From: Candidatus Omnitrophota bacterium
GTDB taxonomy: Bacteria > Omnitrophota > Gorgyraeia > Duberdicusellales > 4484-171
DNA: 10,108 bases
Direction: 5' to 3'
NCBI GenBank assembly: GCA_028710385.1
Contig: JAQTUC010000054.1
Location: forward strand, 1 to 10,108
In this document: piece by piece, positions 1 through 5,557 of the stretch
Position numbering within the stretch: position 1 is the first letter of the stretch
Layout: every line of letters begins with the position of its first letter
Program-made: the position numbers and the translations under genes
The notes under the pieces: generated by a model
What the model was told of the DNA's origin: nothing
Databases searched by the model: none
What the model saw: the letters and a program-made list of their open reading frames with translations, nothing else

Positions 1-114
1 TTTTTGCCTTCTGCGCCTTAACACTTTCCTGCCGCCCTTTGTGGCCATTCTTGCCCGAAAGCCGTGCCTTCTTTTACCTTTTATTTTAGTTGGGGTTTTA
101 AGATGTTTTTTCAT
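1..114 (-). CDS. rpmH: 50S ribosomal protein L34, partial (C-terminal end beyond window)
   Basis: Reading the minus strand from the ATG at 114-112 gives 38 codons without a stop before the left edge. L34 is usually about 44-46 residues, so only the last few residues and the stop are missing. The diagnostic core HGFRARMATKGGRK is at residues 17-30, followed by a basic run (RRRRQK). L34 is a small, very basic protein of the large ribosomal subunit that binds 23S rRNA. The first 13 residues are less typical: the usual TxQPS segment is represented by KTPTK, and HGF sits one residue later than in the common form. The gene diverges from dnaA across the origin, the classical rpmH-oriC-dnaA arrangement; rnpA would be expected next, off the edge. 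No Shine-Dalgarno precedes the ATG and the promoter lies only 9 nt upstream of it, so the mRNA may be leaderless. Confidence 0.95.
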   Translation of the reverse strand, partial: MKKHLKTPTKIKGKRRHGFRARMATKGGRKVLRRRRQK

Positions 115-123
115 CGGAGAAAA

Positions 124-151
124 ATTTTAACACAATATGCAGTTGTGTCAA
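124..151 (-). promoter_or_regulatory. rpmH promoter (sigma70-type)
   Basis: On the minus strand TTGACA (151-146) is followed after 16 nt by TAAAAT (129-124), a 6/6 and 5/6 match to the housekeeping consensus. The -10 box ends 9 nt before the rpmH start codon. Initiation at the usual 6-9 nt below the -10 box would put the first transcribed base between 4 nt upstream of the ATG and just before its A. Promoter identity is inferred from the match; the leaderless reading is inference. Confidence 0.8.
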
Positions 152-168
152 CTAATTTAGATAAAAAA

Positions 169-252
169 GTTGATAGGTTGTTAGGTTGACAGGTTTACGG
201 GCCGCAACATATCAACATACCAACATACCAACATATCAACATACTAACCTAT
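169..252. repeat. inverted array of octamers in the origin region
   Basis: The left arm has four in-register octamers: GTTGATAG (169), GTTGTTAG (177), GTTGACAG (185) and a degenerate GTTTACGG (193). After a GCCG core (201-204) the right arm has CAACATAT (205), CAACATAC (213 and 221), CAACATAT (229), CAACATAC (237) and a degenerate TAACCTAT (245). Reverse-complemented, the right arm reads as GTTGRTAT units, nearly the left unit, so the arms can pair as a long imperfect hairpin. There is no coding potential. The period, the copy number and the inversion are directly visible; any role at the origin is unknown. Confidence 0.9.
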
Positions 253-259
253 TTATCTA

Positions 260-287
260 TTGCAAATCAAATTTGTTACGGTATAAT
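260..287 (+). promoter_or_regulatory. dnaA promoter
   Basis: TTGCAA (260-265, 4/6 to consensus), a 16-nt spacer and a perfect TATAAT (282-287). Transcription would start near 294 and give a leader of about 86 nt before the dnaA ATG. The leader contains the three TGTGAAT words, so DnaA binding there could repress its own gene, as known for dnaA in E. coli and B. subtilis; for this gene that is inference. Confidence 0.7.
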
Positions 288-315
288 TTTAATGTTTTAC
301 CTCCAAATATACTGT

Positions 316-344
316 TGTGAATAACTTGTGAATTTTGTGAATTG
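316..344 (-). promoter_or_regulatory. DnaA-box cluster (three TGTGAAT words)
   Basis: TGTGAATAA (316-324) is the reverse complement of TTATTCACA and fits the TTATNCACA DnaA-box consensus. TGTGAATTT (327-335) and TGTGAATTG (336-344) share the TGTGAAT core and face the same way but miss the last two consensus bases. Spacings are 11 and 9 bp, close to one helical turn, so bound proteins would lie on the same face. The first is a good candidate box and the other two are likely weak sites. The cluster lies in the dnaA leader between promoter and start codon. Confidence 0.6.
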
Positions 345-362
345 CCCTTAACCGGCAAAGGG
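342..362 (+). promoter_or_regulatory. two mutually exclusive small hairpins in the dnaA leader
   Basis: TTGCC (342-346) can pair with GGCAA (354-358), loop of 7. Alternatively CCCTT (345-349) can pair with AAGGG (358-362), loop of 8. The two overlap and cannot form together. Both are only 5 bp and lie 17-37 nt before the start codon. The complementarity is plain, but a regulatory role is speculative. Confidence 0.2.
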
Positions 363-379
363 TTTGGTCTTCATATATC

Positions 380-1711
380 ATGGAAAAGGTTTGGCAGGCG
401 GCAAGAGAAAATCTGAAAATAATCCTCGGTGAAACTTCCTTTGATACCTGGATTAATCCTTTAAAATTCAAGAAAATTGAGGGTTTAACGCTTACGCTTG
501 AAGCCCCGGACGGCTTCTTCAAGAACTGGATTGAGACCACTTATTTAATCCAGATAAAGCAGGCGCTTAAGGAAGTTACCCAGAAAGACTTTGACGTCGC
601 TTTTGAAGTCAACCCCAGCCTTTTAAAGAAGGGGGCGAATAAAATTTTCAGGACAATAGGCGCGAGCTTTAAAGAAGAGCCGCAGGATTCAATACGTTTA
701 AACCCGCGTTTTACTTTTGATAATTTTATAATAGGCTCGTCCAACCGCATGGCGCACGCTGCTTCCCTTGCTGTTTCAAACGCTCCGGGTAAATCTTACA
801 ATCCCCTTTTTATTTATGGAGGAGTGGGCCTTGGCAAAACCCATCTTATGCAGGCGATAGCAAACCACGCGCTCACTCAGAACCCTCAGGCTAAAATCAA
901 ATACACCTCGTCGGAAAAATTCACAAACGAGCTTATCCAGGCTATACAGAACCGCTCAACTGAAAAATTCAGGCAAAAATACAGAAACATAGACCTTCTC
1001 TTGATAGATGATATTCATTTTTTAGCCGGCAAAGAAGCCGCGCAGGAAGAATTTTTCCACACGTTTAATGTTTTATACGACTACCACAAGCAAATAGTTA
1101 TTTCCTCAGACAGGCCGCCCAAAGAAATCCCCAAGCTGGAGGAGAGGCTTGTTTCGCGTTTCAGCTGGGGGCTTGTTGTTGACATACAGCTGCCTGATTT
1201 TGAAACAAGGGTGGCGATACTCAGGAAAAAACTGGAAAAAGACCCCGTTAAAATAGACGAGGACGTTATTACTTTTATCGCTAAAAATATAACTACAAAT
1301 ATCCGGGAACTTGAAGGCGCCCTCATAAGAATCATTGCTTATTCCTTGATAGAAAATAAGCCTATCACCTTTGATTTAGCCAAAGAAATACTTAAGGATA
1401 TGGTAAAAGAGATATACAAAAGAGTGACCCCCGATGTAATACTGGAAAGGGTAAGCAATTACTTTAACATCCCCAGAGAAGACCTCAAAAAAGGCAAGCG
1501 CAGCAAAACCCTGGTCCTGCCCAGGCAAATAACAATGTATCTTGTAAGGGAACTGACCGACCTTTCGCTTCCGGAAATAGGAATAGCTCTGGGCGCCAAG
1601 CACCACACAACAATTCTTTACGCGCACAAGAAGGTAAAAGAGGATTTAAAAGGCAACGAAAAGCTCAAACTTATTATTGACAGCATTAAACAGGAAATTA
1701 AGAGCTTATAA
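380..1711 (+). CDS. dnaA: chromosomal replication initiator protein DnaA
   Basis: 443 residues, a normal length for DnaA (about 440-470). DnaA is an AAA+ ATPase that binds DnaA boxes, melts the origin and recruits the helicase. Domain I is about residues 1-80, with a short linker to about 108. The AAA+ core has Walker A GGVGLGKTH (147-155), Walker B LLLIDDIHFL (206-215), sensor 1 SSDRPP (242-247), the box VII arginine-finger segment VSRFSWG (R260) and sensor 2 NIRELEGAL (R309). Domain IV carries PRQ (381-383) and the recognition loop GAKHHTTIL (405-413). In E. coli this loop reads GGRDHTTVL; here the Asp (E. coli D433) is His408 and the preceding Arg is Lys407, while the minor-groove Arg399 equivalent (R374) is kept. 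The start was chosen because MEKVWQAARE matches the family N-terminus. No Shine-Dalgarno is visible. Its promoter is at 260-287, with candidate DnaA boxes in the leader. Confidence 0.98.
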   Translation: MEKVWQAARENLKIILGETSFDTWINPLKFKKIEGLTLTLEAPDGFFKNWIETTYLIQIKQALKEVTQKDFDVAFEVNPSLLKKGANKIFRTIGASFKEEPQDSIRLNPRFTFDNFIIGSSNRMAHAASLAVSNAPGKSYNPLFIYGGVGLGKTHLMQAIANHALTQNPQAKIKYTSSEKFTNELIQAIQNRSTEKFRQKYRNIDLLLIDDIHFLAGKEAAQEEFFHTFNVLYDYHKQIVISSDRPPKEIPKLEERLVSRFSWGLVVDIQLPDFETRVAILRKKLEKDPVKIDEDVITFIAKNITTNIRELEGALIRIIAYSLIENKPITFDLAKEILKDMVKEIYKRVTPDVILERVSNYFNIPREDLKKGKRSKTLVLPRQITMYLVRELTDLSLPEIGIALGAKHHTTILYAHKKVKEDLKGNEKLKLIIDSIKQEIKSL

Positions 1712-1720
1712 AAATTTTTC

Positions 1721-1729
1721 TGTGAATAA
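1721..1729 (-). promoter_or_regulatory. DnaA box between dnaA and dnaN
   Basis: TGTGAATAA is the reverse complement of TTATTCACA, identical to the best box at 316-324 and in the same orientation. It lies 10 bp after the dnaA stop and about 26 bp before the dnaN -10 box. It may be the second half of a split origin or a site through which DnaA controls dnaN. The match is exact to TTATNCACA; occupancy is not shown. Confidence 0.5.
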
Positions 1730-1752
1730 AAACACTGGTTTTATTTTTTATT
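1725..1752 (+). terminator. weak terminator-like hairpin after dnaA
   Basis: AATAAAA (1725-1731) pairs with TTTTATT (1739-1745) around a 7-nt loop and is followed by a T-rich run. The stem has no G-C pair, so as an intrinsic terminator it would be poor. It overlaps the DnaA box at 1721-1729. It is recorded as the only terminator-like structure in this gap. Confidence 0.2.
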
Positions 1753-1754
1753 TC

Positions 1755-1763
1755 TGATACAAT
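1755..1763 (+). promoter_or_regulatory. dnaN promoter candidate (extended -10)
   Basis: TGA followed by TACAAT (1758-1763) makes an extended -10 element; no convincing -35 box is seen near 1735-1740. Initiation near 1770 would leave a leader of about 39 nt made almost wholly of A, C and T, with no Shine-Dalgarno and little ability to fold. It would drive dnaN and the genes behind it. Confidence 0.45.
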
Positions 1764-1808
1764 TACAGTTCTTAACAGATTTCACAACACCTATTACAAC
1801 TACTACTT

Positions 1809-2906
1809 ATGAAGTTTATTATTAATAAAGAAGTATTATTAGCCAGCTTACAAAAAGTTTTAGGACCAACCACCTCCAAACAAAACTTCCCAATATTAAA
1901 CAGCGTATTAATTTCAACAAGCAACAATAAGCTGAAATTTACAGCAACAGACCTGGATGTTACTATAATTGCGTTGCAGGATGCAAATATAGTAGAGAAA
2001 GGAAAAATCGCCGTTCCAATGAAGAGGTTTATTTCTATAATACGCGAGCTTCCTTCCGAAGAAATAACTGTTGAAATGGCGAAGAATAACCTCTTGATAA
2101 AGTGTGGAAAAATTGAGTTTAAAATAAGCACTCTAAACGCCGCGGAATTCCCTCAGGTGGAAGAAGAAAAAGAGGCCTCCCTTATTAGAATAAACCCGCT
2201 TGTGCTTGAGGAAATGATAAGAATGACTTCTTTTTGCGTCGGATATGAGGATGTTAACTATGTATTAAACGGAATATTGTTTGATATCAGCGAAGACACA
2301 ATAAGCCTGGTTGCAACCGACGGTAAAAGGCTGTCTTTTATTAAAAAACAACTGCCGCCCAACCAGCCGGAAATTAAAACAAAAATTTCCTTTATACTTC
2401 CTATAAGAGCGATAAACGAACTTTATAAATTAATAAAAGAAAAAGAAGAAGATATTTTTCTTTTTGTAAAAGAGAACAGGGTTGGTTTTGATTTTAAAGA
2501 TACTCAGTTTATTACAAGGCCGATAGAAGGGGAATTTCCAAACTACCTTCAGTATATACCAAACGAAATCAAAGATAAGCTCTCGGTTAACAGGCAGGAA
2601 TTTTCTCTCGCCTTAAGAAGGGCGGATTTACTTTCTACCCAGGACTATCAGGGTGTAAGAGTTGAGCTTAAAAAGGACAGCCTGGTTATTTCAAAATCAA
2701 CACCGCAGCTCGGAGAGGTCAGGGAGGTTATTGAAGCACGGTACACAGGCCAAAGCCTTGAAATAGGATTTAACCCGAATTATCTGATAGATGCTCTTAA
2801 AAACCTGACTGACGCGGAAGTAAGTTTTGAATTTTTCGGCGCCGATAAACCAGCGGTTTTAAGAAAGGAAGGATTTGTATATCTTATTCTTCCGATGAAA
2901 ATATAA
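1809..2906 (+). CDS. dnaN: DNA polymerase III beta subunit (sliding clamp)
   Basis: 365 residues, against 366 in E. coli. The protein forms a dimeric ring around DNA that tethers polymerase III and other replication and repair proteins. Three similar domains of about 120 residues follow each other. Visible family motifs are FPILNSVLI (27-35), ATDLDV (46-51), LNGILFDI (153-160), ATDGKRLSF (169-177), IEGEFPNY (239-246), FNPNYLIDAL (321-330) and the C-terminal YLILPMKI (358-365), which helps form the pocket for clamp-binding peptides. The ATG at 1809 begins MKFIINKEVL, a standard N-terminus. It follows dnaA by 97 bp and precedes the DUF721 gene by 6 bp, as the first gene of a compact run that continues to gyrA. 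No Shine-Dalgarno is present. Confidence 0.98.
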   Translation: MKFIINKEVLLASLQKVLGPTTSKQNFPILNSVLISTSNNKLKFTATDLDVTIIALQDANIVEKGKIAVPMKRFISIIRELPSEEITVEMAKNNLLIKCGKIEFKISTLNAAEFPQVEEEKEASLIRINPLVLEEMIRMTSFCVGYEDVNYVLNGILFDISEDTISLVATDGKRLSFIKKQLPPNQPEIKTKISFILPIRAINELYKLIKEKEEDIFLFVKENRVGFDFKDTQFITRPIEGEFPNYLQYIPNEIKDKLSVNRQEFSLALRRADLLSTQDYQGVRVELKKDSLVISKSTPQLGEVREVIEARYTGQSLEIGFNPNYLIDALKNLTDAEVSFEFFGADKPAVLRKEGFVYLILPMKI

Positions 2907-2912
2907 AGAGCC

Positions 2913-3197
2913 GTGGCAACACATATTAAAAGCATCATCAATCAGTTTTTAAAAGAGAAAAAGAAAGAAGCAAAAAACACGGTTAAGATAGAAAAAATAA
3001 TAGAAGAAAATCTGGGCGCGGATTTAATAAGGCACATCAGGCTGCAAAGGATACATAATAAAAACCTCGTTTTTCGTTCTGATTCTTCAGGCGCAAGCTA
3101 CGAACTTGGATTAAGAAAAGAAGCTTTGCTTAAAGCGGTAAAAAAGGATTTTCCCGATATAGAGGGAGTAAAAATAAAAATAGGCGAGCATGACTGA
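2913..3197 (+). CDS. DUF721 / DciA-like protein
   Basis: 94 residues from a GTG start at 2913, six bases after the dnaN stop; AAAGAG just before it is at best a weak ribosome-binding site. The pattern resembles the DUF721 (DciA) fold: an N-terminal helical part (about 1-35), then a region with LxFRSDSSGASYELGLRKE (about 52-70), a segment KEALLKAVKKDFP (69-81) and a closing strand VKIKIGE (86-92). DciA proteins interact with the replicative helicase DnaB and are thought to do the job of the DnaC/DnaI loaders in most bacteria. The place between dnaN and gyrB is where DUF721 genes often lie, usually after recF. The end overlaps gyrB by 8 bp, suggesting translational coupling. The assignment rests on pattern and position, and the sequence is short and divergent, so the helicase role is inferred. 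Confidence 0.65.
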   Translation: MATHIKSIINQFLKEKKKEAKNTVKIEKIIEENLGADLIRHIRLQRIHNKNLVFRSDSSGASYELGLRKEALLKAVKKDFPDIEGVKIKIGEHD

Positions 3198-5553
3198 ACA
3201 AACCAAAACAGCACAAAAATACGACGCAACCACAATTCAAATTTTAGGCGGCATTGAGGCGGTCCGCAAGCGTCCCGCAATGTATATAGGCGACACAACG
3301 GCCCGCGGCCTGCATCATTTGGTTTATGAAGTGGTTGACAACAGTATTGATGAAGCCAACGCCGGCATCTGTGACAAAATAAAAGTCGTTATTCATTCGG
3401 ATAACAGCGTTTCCGTAGATGATAACGGAAGGGGTATACCCGTTGATATTCATAAAACAATGAACAAGCCCGCCCTGGAAGTCGTTCTTACGATGTTGCA
3501 CGCCGGCGGAAAATTTGATCATAAAGCTTATAAGATAAGCGGAGGATTGCATGGTGTAGGTGTCAGCTGTGTTAACGCGCTCTCCGAGTGGATGGAGGCC
3601 GAGGTTAAGAGAGACGAAAAAGTGTATCATATGCGTTTTGAACGCGGGCGCACAAAAACGCAGATGAAGACAATCGGCAAGTCCAAAACCACAGGAACAA
3701 AAATCACATTTAAGCCGGATAAGGAAATATTTAAGGAGATAGATTTCTCTTACGATGTATTGAGCCAGCGTTTAAGGGAGCTCGCCTTTCTTAACCCAAA
3801 CATAGAAATTGTGCTGGGAGACGAAAGGACGGAAAAGGAAACCGCGTTTAAATTTAAAGGCGGCCTGGTTTCTTTTATAGAATATCTTAATCATAATAAA
3901 ACACCACTGCACAATAAAGTTATCAGTTTCCAAAGGGAAAAAGATGATGTAATTGTTGAAGGCGCTATTCAGTATAACGACGGCTACAAGGACAATATTT
4001 TTTCTTTTGCAAATAATATAAACACAATCGAGGGAGGATCTCACCTCACCGGTTTTAAGACAGCGCTTACCCGTGCAATAAATCAGTACGCTAAAGGTAA
4101 AAACCTCCTTAAGGATATGGACAGTATTTCCGGAGAAGACGTAAGAGAGGGTTTATGCGCTGTTGTAAGCGTGAAACTTCCCAACCCTCAATTTGAAGGC
4201 CAAACCAAAACAAAATTAGGCAATTCCGAAATTGACGGCATGGTTGCTTCCGCCGCGTTTGAGGCTCTTAGCTCTTTTTTTGAAGAGAACCCCTCGGTCG
4301 CTAATAAAATAGTAGAAAAAACAATTCTTGCCGCGCGCGCCAGAGAAGCTGCGAGAAAGGCAAGGGAATTAACCCGGAGAAAAGGCGCTCTTGACATGGG
4401 CAGTTTGCCAGGTAAGCTGGCTGACTGTTCGGAAAGAGATCCGCAGGTTTGCGAGGTCTATATAGTTGAAGGCGAATCAGCCGGCGGCAGCGGCAAACAG
4501 GCGCGCAATAGAAACTTCCAGGCAATACTGCCGATGAGAGGAAAAATTCTCAACGTGGAAAAAGCAAGGCTTGATAAAATTTTAGCCAACGAAGAAATCA
4601 GGACGATAATTTCCGCACTGGGTACAGGTGTGGGCGAAGAGTTTGATGCCTCAAAGCTAAGATATCATAAAGTTATAATTATGGCTGATGCCGATGTTGA
4701 CGGCTCGCATATCCGCACGCTTGTGCTTACTCTTTTTTACCGCCAGTTGCCGAAGCTGATAGAGGACGGATATATTTACATAGCGCAGCCGCCGCTTTAT
4801 CGCATAAAAAGAAGGGATTTGGAAGAGTATATTCATACGGAAAAAGACATGAACGAGATTATCTTAAAATTAGGCACAAAAGCCGCAAAGTTTTCAATAG
4901 CGGGTAAGAGCGGCAAGGAATTCCCGGAAAAAGAAATGGAAAAAATAGTCAACAGCCTTATAGAACTTGAAAAGTTGAGCTACTCTCTTGAGCGTAAAGG
5001 AATAGCCTTTAAGGATTACATTGACGCGGCGGATGAGAAAAAGAAAAAATACCCGATGTATAAAGTGCAGGTAAACAATAAAGTATTTTTTGTTTTTGAC
5101 GATGACGAGCTTTCCGATTATAAAGATAAAGAAGACCTGGATAGCGTAGAGATTTTTGAGTCTTATCAAATAAAAGAAATCGCCGTTGAATTTGCCAAAC
5201 ACGGGCTGTCTTTAAAAGATTATCTGCCGCAGGAAAAAGAAAAATTTGTTTTAACCAATGACGAAACCAAAGAAGACGTGAAGTGCAAAAGCCTAAGAAC
5301 AGTGCTTGACGAAGTGAAAAAGATTGCGACTAAAGGCATGCACATTCAAAGATACAAAGGTTTAGGAGAAATGAATCCGGAACAGTTATGGGAAAGCACA
5401 ATGGATCCTGACAAACGCACCCTCGTTAAAGTGACGCTTGAAGACGCCGTTGAAGCAGACAGGATTTTTACCCTGTTAATGGGAGAAGAGGCAGAGCCGC
5501 GCAGAGAATTTATCCAGGCGCACGCGCACGAAGTTAAAAATCTGGACGTTTAA
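3190..5553 (+). CDS. gyrB: DNA gyrase subunit B
   Basis: 787 residues: the long, E. coli-like form (804) rather than the short one (about 640). GyrB binds ATP and, with GyrA, introduces negative supercoils. The GHKL ATPase domain shows VVDNSIDEA (48-56, catalytic Glu47 just before), DDNGRGIP (77-84) and GGLHGVG (118-124); the transducer has QTKTKLGN (338-345, Lys340 contacts ATP). The TOPRIM domain has EGESAGG (427-433, Glu427) and DADVDGSH (500-507), which hold Mg2+. About 165 residues between roughly 550 and 715 form the insert typical of the long form, followed by MHIQRYKGLGEMNP (717-730) and the C-terminal VKNLDV. At the GyrB quinolone positions, E. coli Asp426 is Glu429 and Lys447 is Arg450. 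The start overlaps the DUF721 stop by 8 bp; AGGCGAG upstream is a possible weak ribosome-binding site. gyrA follows after 4 bp, so both subunits are probably made together. Confidence 0.98.
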   Translation: MTEQTKTAQKYDATTIQILGGIEAVRKRPAMYIGDTTARGLHHLVYEVVDNSIDEANAGICDKIKVVIHSDNSVSVDDNGRGIPVDIHKTMNKPALEVVLTMLHAGGKFDHKAYKISGGLHGVGVSCVNALSEWMEAEVKRDEKVYHMRFERGRTKTQMKTIGKSKTTGTKITFKPDKEIFKEIDFSYDVLSQRLRELAFLNPNIEIVLGDERTEKETAFKFKGGLVSFIEYLNHNKTPLHNKVISFQREKDDVIVEGAIQYNDGYKDNIFSFANNINTIEGGSHLTGFKTALTRAINQYAKGKNLLKDMDSISGEDVREGLCAVVSVKLPNPQFEGQTKTKLGNSEIDGMVASAAFEALSSFFEENPSVANKIVEKTILAARAREAARKARELTRRKGALDMGSLPGKLADCSERDPQVCEVYIVEGESAGGSGKQARNRNFQAILPMRGKILNVEKARLDKILANEEIRTIISALGTGVGEEFDASKLRYHKVIIMADADVDGSHIRTLVLTLFYRQLPKLIEDGYIYIAQPPLYRIKRRDLEEYIHTEKDMNEIILKLGTKAAKFSIAGKSGKEFPEKEMEKIVNSLIELEKLSYSLERKGIAFKDYIDAADEKKKKYPMYKVQVNNKVFFVFDDDELSDYKDKEDLDSVEIFESYQIKEIAVEFAKHGLSLKDYLPQEKEKFVLTNDETKEDVKCKSLRTVLDEVKKIATKGMHIQRYKGLGEMNPEQLWESTMDPDKRTLVKVTLEDAVEADRIFTLLMGEEAEPRREFIQAHAHEVKNLDV

Positions 5554-5557
5554 CAAT

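Larger units (their letters stand above)
115..379. other. putative replication origin (oriC), rpmH-dnaA intergenic part
   Basis: This 265-bp gap between divergent rpmH and dnaA is AT-rich at 115-180 and 241-345. It holds both promoters, an octamer inverted array (169-252) and a cluster of TGTGAAT words (316-344), one of which fits the DnaA-box consensus. A second good box lies past dnaA at 1721-1729. Many bacteria have their origin beside dnaA, sometimes split across it, so an origin here is likely. I see no long DnaA-box array and no clear DnaA-trio. GC skew over a larger region would be needed to confirm it. Confidence 0.55.

Noticed and set aside
169..252. CRISPR-like array
   Set aside because: The units are 8 bp and directly adjacent, with no unique spacers, and the second half is inverted.
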